This document shows, one piece after another, positions 1 to 8,264 of a stretch of 59,304 bases of DNA (positions are counted from its first letter, which is position 1; each line of letters starts with the position of its first letter). The stretch comes from an uncultured Rhodospirillaceae bacterium (lineage in GTDB: Bacteria > Pseudomonadota > Alphaproteobacteria > Rhodospirillales > Casp-alpha2): positions 1 to 59,304 of the forward strand of contig CAJWCU010000022.1 of assembly GCA_913030825.1 (NCBI GenBank). The letters run 5' to 3'. The notes under the pieces were generated by a model. It did not search any database, was not told the DNA's origin, and was given only the letters and a program-made list of their open reading frames with translations. The translations under genes and the position numbers were made by a program.

Positions 1-57
1 CGCACGGACAGTATCTCCCGCCGCCTGATCAACGATTGGATCGAGGAAGGCGACTAG
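1..57 (+). CDS. C-terminal end of an unidentified protein (partial)
   Basis: The first 54 bases are open in frame 1 and encode 18 residues ending SRRLINDWIEEGD before a TAG stop. The gene starts outside the window. The tail is too short to assign a family, and the only support is an open frame with plausible codon use, so it may not be a gene. Confidence 0.35.
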   Translation, partial: RTDSISRRLINDWIEEGD

Positions 58-210
58 CCCCGCCCCGAATCCGCACAGGATCATCACGGAAGCGTCAAAT
101 TCGGGCCGCATTTCGCCGCCAGTCTTTGCCTTGAAGCGGACGGGGATCAGCGCCCCACGCCGAGCCCCAGCCGCATTCTGCGAACCAGCCAGTTAAAAGG
201 AGAGCAGATC

Positions 211-573
211 ATGGCAAATACCCAAACCCAATCGAAACAAGGTCAAGGCAGCGGCGAGAACACCGCCTTCTTCGCCTGGGCGAAAGATCAGATGGACGCC
301 CTGGACCGTCAATTCCAGGACGTCTCGAACACGGCTCAGGAGAAAAGCGCCGAAATATCCGGACGCACCCAGCAGCAATGGGAAGACGCCCGCGCCGCCG
401 TCGATCAGCAACGGAAACAACTCGCCGCGCGGGTCAAGGAACAGACCGCCGCGACGCAATCCGAATTGCGGGACATAGAGACCGCGACCAAACGGTCGAT
501 CGCCGATCTCGGCGACAAGGTCGAGGAATTCCGCCGCATGGTCGGCCACAGCATCGCCGGCGACGGCAAATAG
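211..573 (+). CDS. Small coiled-coil hypothetical protein
   Basis: This 120-residue protein is rich in Gln, Ala, Glu and Lys and has no Cys, signal peptide or membrane segment. From about residue 25 to 112 it looks like one long amphipathic helix (repeated DQQRKQLAARVKEQ-like heptads), so a soluble coiled coil of phasin-like or apolipoprotein-like shape is likely. A strong ribosome site (AAGGAGA) lies about 8 bases before the ATG. It stands alone behind about 150 bases of non-coding DNA. I do not recognise a named family. A granule- or surface-associated role would be a guess from shape only. Confidence 0.7.
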   Translation: MANTQTQSKQGQGSGENTAFFAWAKDQMDALDRQFQDVSNTAQEKSAEISGRTQQQWEDARAAVDQQRKQLAARVKEQTAATQSELRDIETATKRSIADLGDKVEEFRRMVGHSIAGDGK

Positions 574-600
574 ACGCCGCATGAGGCCGCGCCCGGCGGT

Positions 601-1101
601 CTATTTTTCGGGATAGGGGCTGCCGTCCTTATGGGTGAAGACCCAGGCCCCATCGACGGAAACCGCCCGGATGTCGTCGTTGGGGTATTCACCCGTATCG
701 CCCGCCGTGCGGTCGCCGACTTCCAGATAAAAGACGTCGGCGTCCGAGCGATTGACCAGATGATGGGCGCCGCCGCCGGCCGGGAACCCCGCGCACATGC
801 CGGGGCAAAGCGGCGTTTCGCCGTTTTCCGTGACCAGGGTCGGCGTGCCTTCCAATATGAAGACGAACTCATCTTGTTTCGAATGGCGGTGCATCAGCGC
901 CGATTCCCCGCCCGGCGCCAGGCGCGTCAGGTTGACCCCGAAATTGCCGAGACCGAAAAGATCGCCCAACGGGCGTTTCTCGCGCCCGGCCATGCGGCTG
1001 GCGAAGGGCTCGGGATAGACCGACGGCTTAACGCGGGGCGGCACCTCGCGGGCGACCACGGCCTCGGGGGCATCGGAAGGCGTCGATCGGTCTTTGCTCA
1101 T
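601..1101 (-). CDS. Cupin-domain protein
   Basis: A 166-residue single-domain cupin. Motif 1 runs from about G65 to G85 with likely metal ligands H71, H73 and E78; motif 2 lies around residues 101-114 (PGMCAGFPAGGGAHH) with a candidate His at 113 or 114. The N-terminal 25 residues look disordered. Similar proteins are often annotated as mannose-6-phosphate-isomerase-like or as sugar or small-acid binding cupins, but nothing here fixes a substrate. It faces the coiled-coil gene convergently and lies just downstream of the DUF983 gene on the same strand, so the two may share a transcript. Confidence 0.8.
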   Translation of the reverse strand: MSKDRSTPSDAPEAVVAREVPPRVKPSVYPEPFASRMAGREKRPLGDLFGLGNFGVNLTRLAPGGESALMHRHSKQDEFVFILEGTPTLVTENGETPLCPGMCAGFPAGGGAHHLVNRSDADVFYLEVGDRTAGDTGEYPNDDIRAVSVDGAWVFTHKDGSPYPEK

Positions 1102-1138
1102 TGCGCTGGCATTGTACGGCGGAACGGGCGCCGAGACC

Positions 1139-1513
1139 CTATTGGGTTTCGTCGCCGCGCAGGCCGAGCCACCACATCAGGCCCAGGATCGCACCCTTCA
1201 CATGGGGCAGCAGCGTCAGGGTCAGGGCGATGGTGATCGGCAGGCCGATGGCCAGTTGCAGCCAGGTCGGCGGCGTCAGGAACCGTTCGCTCATCAAAAA
1301 CAGCGGCACCACGATGTGACCGACGATGGCGATCGTCAGATAGGGCGGGAAGTCGTCGGCACGGATATGGCCTAATTCCTCGCCACAATGGTCGCAATCG
1401 GCGACCTTGAGATAACCGGAGAAGGAGCGGCCGGTGCCGCAGCTGGGGCAGCGCCGCGCGAGGCCGCGCAGCATGGCAAGGCCCACGGCGGGCCGGATAT
1501 CGTCGAGTGTCAT
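1139..1513 (-). CDS. DUF983 family membrane protein with zinc-ribbon
   Basis: A 124-residue protein with two CxxC pairs (C22/C25 and C40/C43) forming a zinc-ribbon-like knuckle, followed by two hydrophobic segments at about 58-80 and 85-105. This layout, with the early RCPSCG motif, is typical of the DUF983 family of small inner-membrane proteins, often found near cytochrome oxidase or core genes in alphaproteobacteria. Its function is not established. The ATG at 1513 is chosen over an upstream in-frame start because it begins at the conserved MTLDDIRPA region and has a GGAG site before it. Confidence 0.8.
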   Translation of the reverse strand: MTLDDIRPAVGLAMLRGLARRCPSCGTGRSFSGYLKVADCDHCGEELGHIRADDFPPYLTIAIVGHIVVPLFLMSERFLTPPTWLQLAIGLPITIALTLTLLPHVKGAILGLMWWLGLRGDETQ

Positions 1514-1575
1514 CTTCGGGAAAACTCCTTGGGCGGGTGGGCGCCCTCGAACGGGCTGCCGGTTATCTAAGTATT

Positions 1576-2442
1576 CTACGACGCCCCGGCAAGGGCGGCG
1601 GTCTTGCGGAACGGATCGGCCGGATAAGTCCCCAGCACCTTGATCCATTCGGAATAGTGATCCAGGTCTTCGAACGCCAGCTTCACCGCCGGATCGTCCA
1701 CATGGCCTTCGATTTCGGCGAAGAACTGGGCGGCGACGAAATCGGGGCCGACGTAGCTTTCCAATTTGGTCATGTTCACCCCATTGGTCGCGAACCCACC
1801 CATCGCCTTATAAAGCGCCGCCGGCACGTTGCGGACGCGGAAGGTGAAACTGGTGACGTAACTTCCGCCTTCCTTATAGTCCGGCGTTTCCGCCGTCAGT
1901 GACATGATCACAAAGCGGGTGGTGTTGTGCTCCGCGTCCTCGATCCCCTGTTTCAGGGACGTCAGACCGTAAATCTCGCCCGCCAGGGACGATGCGATCG
2001 CCGCCTGGGTCTTGTCGCCCTGGGCCGCGATATCCTTGGCCGCCCCCGCCGTATCCACATGCACGACCGGTGTGACGCCCAATTCGCGGATCAGGTTGCG
2101 GCATTGATTGAGCGCGTGGACGTGACTGTGGACATGGGTCAGGTCGCCCAATTCGGCGCCCGGCACAGCCAACAGGTGATGGCTCACCCGGTGGAAATGC
2201 TCGCCATTGATGAAAAGACCTGAATCCGGCAGCAGGTGATGGATATCGGCGACCCGGCCGGCGACCGAATTTTCAATCGGGATCATCGCCAGACGCGCCT
2301 TGCCGTCGTGCACGGCGGCGAAGGCGTCTTCGAACGTGCGGCAGGGCAGCGGCGCCATACCGGGCATCGCTTCGTTACAGGCAAGGTTGGAATAGGCGCC
2401 GGGCATGCCCTGAAAGGCGATGGAAGTTTCTGAGGAAGCCAT
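1576..2442 (-). CDS. pheA: Prephenate dehydratase
   Basis: A stand-alone 288-residue prephenate dehydratase that converts prephenate to phenylpyruvate in phenylalanine synthesis. The periplasmic-binding-protein-like catalytic part spans about residues 6-185, begins with IAFQGMPGAYSN, and contains the diagnostic NTTRF motif at 173-177. An ACT domain follows at about 195-275. The usual Phe-binding ESRP motif reads ESYV here, a form I recall as common in alphaproteobacterial members; whether it weakens feedback inhibition cannot be seen. The ATG at 2442 fits the family start. It is divergent from cycM across about 230 bases that must hold both promoters. Confidence 0.95.
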   Translation of the reverse strand: MASSETSIAFQGMPGAYSNLACNEAMPGMAPLPCRTFEDAFAAVHDGKARLAMIPIENSVAGRVADIHHLLPDSGLFINGEHFHRVSHHLLAVPGAELGDLTHVHSHVHALNQCRNLIRELGVTPVVHVDTAGAAKDIAAQGDKTQAAIASSLAGEIYGLTSLKQGIEDAEHNTTRFVIMSLTAETPDYKEGGSYVTSFTFRVRNVPAALYKAMGGFATNGVNMTKLESYVGPDFVAAQFFAEIEGHVDDPAVKLAFEDLDHYSEWIKVLGTYPADPFRKTAALAGAS

Positions 2443-2672
2443 GAAATTGCCGTTCGTCGTGCGGAAGGAAAAGGCCCGCAGATCGCGGGCTTTTTCAAGG
2501 TCTTGCTGAAATCGGGGGCGAGTATCGGCGGCAAGGCGGACGGTGTCAACGCGAGGCATGCGCCCGGGACCGGGGGCTCGGCGCGGGCCGATGAAAAAGG
2601 CGGGCGGATGCCGCTTGAACATGGCGGCGGGGGCGGGTAAATTCCCCGCAACAATCGGTAAAGGAATACACG

Positions 2673-3185
2673 ATGCAGTTCTCCCGGATGGAAAAACTCG
2701 GTTTCGGCGTGCTTGTGACGGCTTGGGTCGTTTGGGGCACCAACAAGATCGGTGACACCCTCGTCCATGCGAACGAGCCCGAAAAGATGGGATTCGAAGT
2801 CGCCGTCGCGGACGATGGCGCCGCCACCGCCGCCGCGCCTAAGGAAGCGGAGAAGCCGGTGATGGAACTGCTGGCCTCGGCCGACCCCAAGCGGGGCGCC
2901 AAGGTGTTCAAGAAATGCACCGCCTGCCATTCGGCGGAACCGGGTGCCAAGCATAAGATCGGCCCGAACCTGTGGGGCATCGTCGGCCACGACCAAGGCA
3001 AGATGGACGGCTTCAGCTATTCCGACGCCGTCGGTGGCCTGGGCGGCAAATGGACCCTGGCGGAACTGGATAAGTTCCTGCACAGCCCGAAGGAATATGC
3101 CCCGGGCACCAAGATGACCTTCCGCGGCATCACCAAGAACGCCGACCTCGCCGCCCTTCTGGTTTATCTGCAGACCCTCAAGTAA
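2673..3185 (+). CDS. cycM: Membrane-anchored class I cytochrome c (CycM-type)
   Basis: A 170-residue protein with an uncleaved N-terminal membrane anchor (about residues 8-24), an Ala/Glu-rich linker, and a class I cytochrome c domain from about residue 70. The haem site is CTACH (C82, C85, H86), and the distal ligand is probably M148 in the GTKMTF motif. In related alphaproteobacteria, membrane-bound c552-type cytochromes of this form carry electrons from the bc1 complex to aa3 oxidase and are commonly found next to pheA, as here. It has an AAAGGA ribosome site. The symbol rests on architecture and context. Confidence 0.88.
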   Translation: MQFSRMEKLGFGVLVTAWVVWGTNKIGDTLVHANEPEKMGFEVAVADDGAATAAAPKEAEKPVMELLASADPKRGAKVFKKCTACHSAEPGAKHKIGPNLWGIVGHDQGKMDGFSYSDAVGGLGGKWTLAELDKFLHSPKEYAPGTKMTFRGITKNADLAALLVYLQTLK

Positions 3186-3222
3186 GCCGCTCGCGGCTAT
3201 TACCCGACCGGAGGACGGCGCC

Positions 3223-4014
3223 GTGACGCAAGCCACCACGGACGCCCAAACGGCGGACTTCATGGCCCTGGCCATGGAGATGGCCACCCGCGCGCGGACC
3301 ATCGTGCTGTCCCATTACGGCTTGGCGCCCGACGTCATCGCCAAGGACGACCAAAGCCCGGTGACCATCGCCGACCGCCAATGCGAGGCGGCGATGCGCG
3401 AAATGATCAATGCGCGCTTCCCCGAACACGGCATCTACGGCGAGGAATACGGTGTAGAAAACGCCGACGCCGAATTCGTCTGGGTGCTCGACCCGATCGA
3501 CGGGACCAAGGCCTTCGTCACCGGCAAGCCGCTGTTCGGCACGCTGATCGGATTGCTGAAGGACGGTGCGCCTTATCTGGGCGTAATGGACAATCCGGCC
3601 CTGGACGAAGTTTGGACGGGTGCGCCCGGCGGCCCCGCGACCTGCAACGGGCAGGCCGTTTCGGCCCGGGCCTGCGCCGATCTGGCCGATGCCTGGCTCT
3701 ACACCACGTCGCCGCAGATGCACGAAGCCATCCATTTCGACCGGTTCGAACGCCTGCGCCATGCCTGCCGCTACGGGCTTTACGGCGGCGATTGCTACAG
3801 CTTCGGCGTGCTGGCCAAGGGCCGCGCCGATCTGGTCTGCGAATCGAGCATGCAGCCCTACGACTACGCCGCCCTGGTGCCCATCGTCGAAGCCGCCGGC
3901 GGGCGCATGACCGATTGGTCCGGCAAGACCCTGGGCCTGAACGGCGACGGCACGGTGATCGCGGCGGGCGATCCGGCCCTGCATGCCGCCGCGTTGGCCG
4001 TTCTGAGTGGTTGA
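3223..4014 (+). CDS. hisN: Inositol-monophosphatase family enzyme, probable histidinol-phosphatase
   Basis: A 263-residue member of the lithium-sensitive phosphatase superfamily. Metal-binding motifs are visible: GEEYG at 73-77, DPIDGT at 90-95, and a C-terminal YDYAAL at about 213-218 in place of the usual WDxAA. The form of these motifs, and CYSFGVLAKGRADLV, resemble HisN histidinol-phosphatases, which catalyse the last-but-one step of histidine synthesis. An inositol- or PAP-phosphatase cannot be excluded. The start is GTG at 3223, preceded by a GGAGG-like site. It lies 37 bases after cycM, so co-transcription is possible. Confidence 0.85.
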   Translation: MTQATTDAQTADFMALAMEMATRARTIVLSHYGLAPDVIAKDDQSPVTIADRQCEAAMREMINARFPEHGIYGEEYGVENADAEFVWVLDPIDGTKAFVTGKPLFGTLIGLLKDGAPYLGVMDNPALDEVWTGAPGGPATCNGQAVSARACADLADAWLYTTSPQMHEAIHFDRFERLRHACRYGLYGGDCYSFGVLAKGRADLVCESSMQPYDYAALVPIVEAAGGRMTDWSGKTLGLNGDGTVIAAGDPALHAAALAVLSG

Positions 4015-4115
4015 CGGCCACCATAGGCTTGCCACAATCCCCGGCCACTTCTTGACGGAATTCCGCTAGTCTCCATATTCGTCTCGATGTCTGACACATG
4101 CTTTCCGGGGGAACC

Positions 4116-5960
4116 ATGACGCGACTTCTGACCGCCCTTCCGCTGATCACTGGCTTGGCGTTTGCTGCCTGGGCATTGCCGGCCAAGGCCGCCGACGCGC
4201 CGCAGCCCGCCCATGGCTTGGCCATGCACGGCGACCTGAAGTACGGACCGGATTTCAAGCATTTCGACTACGTCAATCCGGACGCGCCCAAGGGCGGCAC
4301 GGTGCGGATGGGGGCCGTCGGCACCTTCGACAGCTTCAACGCCTTCATCATCAAGGGCACACCGGCGGGGGCCACGGGCTTCATCTACGACAGCCTGATG
4401 GACGACGCGGCGGATGAGCCGTTCAGCCAGTACGGTCGCCTCGCCGAAACGGTGACCATGCCGGAAGACCGCAGCTGGGTCGAATTCCGGCTTCGCAAGG
4501 AAGCGCGCTGGCACGACGGCAAACCGGTGACGCCCGAAGACGTGATCTTTTCCTTCAACATCCTGGTCAAGGAAGGCTCGCCCTTCTACCGGTTCTATTA
4601 CGGCAACGTGGCCGAGGTTGTGCAGACCGGCGAACGGTCCGTGCGTTTCAATTTCAAGCCGGGCGAAAACCGGGAATTACCGCTGATCCTGGGCCAGCTG
4701 ACGGTCCTGCCCAAGCATTGGTGGAAAGACCGCGAATTCAACAAGACCTCGCTGGAACCGCCGCTGGGCTCCGGGCCCTACAAGATTTCCGAGTTCGAGG
4801 CCGGGCGCTTTGTCAAGCTGACGCGGGTCAAGGACTACTGGGGCAAGGACATCCCCGTGAACAAGGGGTTTCAGAACTTCGACGAGATTATTTTCGACTA
4901 CTACCGGGATTCCAACGTCTCGCTGGAGGCCTTCTTGGCCGGGCGTTACGACTACAAGTCCGAGAATTCGTCCAAGGCCTGGGCCACGGCCTATGAGACC
5001 CCGGCGGTCGAGAAGGGCGTGCTGCTTAAGAAGGAAATCCACCACGACCGCCCGGCCGGGATGCAGGGCTTTGCCTTCAACACGCGGCGCGATCTGTTCA
5101 AGGATCCCATGGTCCGCGCGGCCCTCGCCCACGGCTTCAACTTCGAATGGTCGAACAAGGCCTTGTTCTACGGCCAATACGCCCGGACCCGCAGCTATTT
5201 CCAAAACTCCGACATGGCCGCCACGGGCCTGCCGTCGGAGGCTGAATTGAAACTGCTGGAACCGTTCCGGGACGAGCTGCCCAAGGAAGTCTTCACCAAG
5301 GAGTACAATCCGCCCAAGGGCGATGCCGACGGCAACATTCGAAGCAACCTGCGTACCGCGTCGCGCCTACTGACCCAGGCCGGTTGGGTGATCAAGGACG
5401 GCAAGCGGGTGAACGCCGAGACCGGCAAGCCTTTTGAATTCGAGATGCTGCTGGTCAGCCCGCTGTTCGAACGGATCGCCCTGCCCTTCGCCAAGAATTT
5501 GGAAAAGCTGGGCATCAAGATGACCGTCAGGACCATCGACGTCGCACAGTACAAAAGGCGCCTGGATACCTTCGATTTCGACATGGTGGTTGCGACCTTC
5601 GGACAGTCCATGTCGCCCGGGAACGAACAGCGCGATTTCTGGTCGACCTCGTCGGCCGACCGCGAAGGCGGGCGCAACATCATGGGCATCAAATCGAAGG
5701 CCGTGGACGCCATCGTCGAACAATTGATCGCCGCCCCCACGCGCGAAGCCCTGGTCACGGCGTGCAAGGCGCTGGACCGGGTCCTGCAATGGGGCCATTA
5801 CATCATTCCCAACTGGCACGCGCCCTATGACCGGGTCGCCTATTGGGACAAGTTCGGCCGGCCCGAGGTAACGCCGACCCGGGGCAATCAGTTCTTCGCC
5901 TGGTGGATCGACGCGGAAAAGGCCAAGTCCCTGGCCGACCGCAAGAAAGCCGCAAAATAA
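4116..5960 (+). CDS. yejA: Oligopeptide ABC transporter substrate-binding protein YejA
   Basis: A 614-residue periplasmic binding protein of the extracellular solute-binding family 5. A Sec signal peptide is clear (basic MTR start, hydrophobic core, cleavage after ALPAKA at about residue 26), and the mature protein starts near the conserved HGLAMHGD. The ATG at 4116 is preferred over one 18 bases upstream because it directly follows a GGGGGA ribosome site and gives a standard signal peptide. It is the first gene of a complete yejABEF set. In enterobacteria this importer takes up peptides, including microcin C. Transport of cell-wall or other peptides is inferred here. Confidence 0.93.
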   Translation: MTRLLTALPLITGLAFAAWALPAKAADAPQPAHGLAMHGDLKYGPDFKHFDYVNPDAPKGGTVRMGAVGTFDSFNAFIIKGTPAGATGFIYDSLMDDAADEPFSQYGRLAETVTMPEDRSWVEFRLRKEARWHDGKPVTPEDVIFSFNILVKEGSPFYRFYYGNVAEVVQTGERSVRFNFKPGENRELPLILGQLTVLPKHWWKDREFNKTSLEPPLGSGPYKISEFEAGRFVKLTRVKDYWGKDIPVNKGFQNFDEIIFDYYRDSNVSLEAFLAGRYDYKSENSSKAWATAYETPAVEKGVLLKKEIHHDRPAGMQGFAFNTRRDLFKDPMVRAALAHGFNFEWSNKALFYGQYARTRSYFQNSDMAATGLPSEAELKLLEPFRDELPKEVFTKEYNPPKGDADGNIRSNLRTASRLLTQAGWVIKDGKRVNAETGKPFEFEMLLVSPLFERIALPFAKNLEKLGIKMTVRTIDVAQYKRRLDTFDFDMVVATFGQSMSPGNEQRDFWSTSSADREGGRNIMGIKSKAVDAIVEQLIAAPTREALVTACKALDRVLQWGHYIIPNWHAPYDRVAYWDKFGRPEVTPTRGNQFFAWWIDAEKAKSLADRKKAAK

Positions 5961-6034
5961 CCGGACGTCCCGCGCGGCCCGCCGGCGCCAACCGACGGTA
6001 GCCGCCGGGCCCCGGGCAACGTAAGATCGCCGCC

Positions 6035-7153
6035 ATGGTCGCATATATCCTCCGCCGTCTGCTTCTCGTGATCCCGACGCTGTTCGGCATCATGGTGATC
6101 AATTTCGCCGTCGTGCAGATCCTGCCGGGCGGGCCGGTCGAACAGATCATCGCGCAATTGACCGGCGACGACGTGGCGGCGACGGCGCGGGTCTCCGGCG
6201 ACGCCGGATCGGAAGTCAGTGGCGGCCAGCCCCAGGGCGGGCGCGGCGGCGGCGACAGCACGGTCAGCAGCAAGTACCGCGGCGCCCAGGGCCTGCCCCC
6301 CGATCTGATCAAGGACCTGGAACGCCAATTCGGGTTGGACAAACCGGCGGGCGAACGCTTCGTGATGATGATGAAGCGCTACATCACCTTCGATTTCGGC
6401 ACGTCCTATTTCAAGGATCAGACGGTCATCGACCTTGTTCTTGAAAAGATGCCGGTGTCGATCTCGCTGGGGCTGTGGACGACGCTGCTGGTCTATCTGA
6501 TTTCGATCCCGCTGGGCATCGCCAAGGCCGTGCGCGACGGATCGAAATTCGATGTCTGGACGTCCGGCGTGGTGATCGCCGGACAGGCGATCCCGGCCTT
6601 CCTGTTCGCCATCCTGTTGATCGTGCTGTTCGCGGGCGGGCGGTATTGGGACATTTTCCCGTTGCGCGGCTTGGTCTCGGAAAACTTCGCCGACCTGAGC
6701 TTCTGGGAGAAGATCAAAGATTATTTCTGGCACCTGACCCTGCCGCTGACGGCGCTGCTGGTCGGCGGTTTCGCCGGGCTGACCATGCTGACCAAGAATT
6801 CGTTCCTCGATCAGATCAACCAACAATACGTCGTCACCGCCCGGTCCAAGGGCCTGACGGAACGGCGGGTGCTCTACGGTCATGTCTTCCGCAACGCCAT
6901 GCTGGTCGTCATCGCCAGTTTCCCGGGGGCCTTCATCGGCATCCTGTTCACGGGATCGCTGTTGATCGAAATCATCTTCTCGCTGGACGGCCTGGGCCTG
7001 CTCGGCTTCGAAGCGGCGTTGACCCGCGATTATCCGGTGATGTTCGCGACGCTCTATTTCTTCACCCTGCTGGGTCTGGTGATGAACATCATCGGCGACG
7101 TCATGTATCACGTCGTCGATCCGCGCATCGATTTCGAAGCGACGGGGGTCTGA
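6035..7153 (+). CDS. yejB: Oligopeptide ABC transporter permease YejB
   Basis: A 372-residue inner-membrane permease of the DppB/OppB type, with an N-terminal membrane helix (residues 8-30) and a C-terminal five- to six-helix permease domain. The EAA-type coupling loop is around the stretch VTARSKGLTERRVLYGHVFRNA. Between the first helix and the permease core lies a Gly/Ser-rich loop (about residues 50-85), which I recall also in other YejB proteins, so it is not a foreign insert. It lies 74 bases after yejA and 4 bases before yejE. Confidence 0.93.
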   Translation: MVAYILRRLLLVIPTLFGIMVINFAVVQILPGGPVEQIIAQLTGDDVAATARVSGDAGSEVSGGQPQGGRGGGDSTVSSKYRGAQGLPPDLIKDLERQFGLDKPAGERFVMMMKRYITFDFGTSYFKDQTVIDLVLEKMPVSISLGLWTTLLVYLISIPLGIAKAVRDGSKFDVWTSGVVIAGQAIPAFLFAILLIVLFAGGRYWDIFPLRGLVSENFADLSFWEKIKDYFWHLTLPLTALLVGGFAGLTMLTKNSFLDQINQQYVVTARSKGLTERRVLYGHVFRNAMLVVIASFPGAFIGILFTGSLLIEIIFSLDGLGLLGFEAALTRDYPVMFATLYFFTLLGLVMNIIGDVMYHVVDPRIDFEATGV

Positions 7154-7157
7154 CCGC

Positions 7158-8264
7158 ATGGGCCCGGACACGACCACCACGGCCTTGACCCCCGAGACGG
7201 ACCTGGCGCCGCCGCCGCCCGGCCGCCGGTTCCTGGGCTTGCGGATCACGCCCCTGACGGAACGGCGGCTGGCCAATTTCCGGCGCAACCGGCGGGGCTT
7301 CTGGTCGCTGTGGATTTTCCTGGTGCTGTTCGTGGCTTCCCTGTTCGCCGAGGTCATCGCCAACGACAAACCGTTCCTGGTCTATTTCAACGGCGGCATC
7401 TACCTGCCCTTTGCTCAGGAATATCCGGAGACCGAATTCGGCGGCGATTTCGCGACCGAGGCCGATTACCGCGACCCCTTCGTCAAGGACCTGATCAACG
7501 CCAAGGGCTGGATGCTCTGGCCGATCATTCCCTATTCTTACGACACGGTGATCAAGGACCTGCCGGGCCCGGCCCCGTCGCCGCCCTCGGCCGACAACTG
7601 GCTGGGCACCGACGACCAGGGCCGCGACGTGGTCGCGCGGATGATCTACGGCTTTCGCATTTCCGTGCTGTTCGGCCTGGTCCTGACGGCGTTCAGCGGC
7701 GTCATCGGCGTCGCCGCCGGGGCGGTGCAGGGATATTTCGGCGGCTGGATCGATCTGACCTTCCAACGCGTCATGGAAATCTGGTCGGGCCTGCCGCAGC
7801 TTTACCTGCTGATCATCCTGGCCAGCGTGGTGACACCCAACTTCTGGTGGCTGCTGGGCCTGATGCTGCTGTTTTCCTGGATGGGCTTCGTCGGCGGCGT
7901 GCGGGCCGAATTCTACCGTGCGCGCAATTTCGATTACGTGCGCGCCGCGCGCTCGCTGGGCGTCAGCGACCGAGTCATCATGTTCAAACACATCCTGCCC
8001 AACGCCATGGTCGTGACCCTGACGATCCTGCCCTTCGTGCTGTCGGGATCGATCACCATTCTGACCTCGCTGGATTTCCTCGGCTTCGGCCTGCCCGCCG
8101 GGTCGCCGTCCCTGGGTGAACTTCTGAACCAGGGCAAGAACAACATCCAGGCCCCCTGGCTGGGCTTCACCGCGTTCTTTTCGCTGGGCATCATGCTGTC
8201 GCTGCTGGTCTTCATCGGCGAGGCCGTGCGCGACGCCTTCGACCCCCGCAAGGTATTCAAGTAG
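7158..8264 (+). CDS. yejE: Oligopeptide ABC transporter permease YejE
   Basis: A 368-residue inner-membrane permease of the DppC type. The first hydrophobic segment (about residues 50-72) is followed by a long periplasmic stretch with LGTDDQGRDVVARMIYG, the family signature just before the five-helix core. The EAA coupling motif is visible near YVRAARSLGVSDRVIMFKHILPN. The protein ends DPRKVFK, and its stop codon directly abuts the yejF start, so the two are tightly co-translated. It pairs with YejB to form the membrane channel. Confidence 0.93.
   Translation: MGPDTTTTALTPETDLAPPPPGRRFLGLRITPLTERRLANFRRNRRGFWSLWIFLVLFVASLFAEVIANDKPFLVYFNGGIYLPFAQEYPETEFGGDFATEADYRDPFVKDLINAKGWMLWPIIPYSYDTVIKDLPGPAPSPPSADNWLGTDDQGRDVVARMIYGFRISVLFGLVLTAFSGVIGVAAGAVQGYFGGWIDLTFQRVMEIWSGLPQLYLLIILASVVTPNFWWLLGLMLLFSWMGFVGGVRAEFYRARNFDYVRAARSLGVSDRVIMFKHILPNAMVVTLTILPFVLSGSITILTSLDFLGFGLPAGSPSLGELLNQGKNNIQAPWLGFTAFFSLGIMLSLLVFIGEAVRDAFDPRKVFK

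Noticed and set aside
6170-6300. Foreign Gly/Ser-rich insertion in yejB
   Set aside because: YejB proteins from other bacteria, as I recall them, have a similar low-complexity loop at this place.
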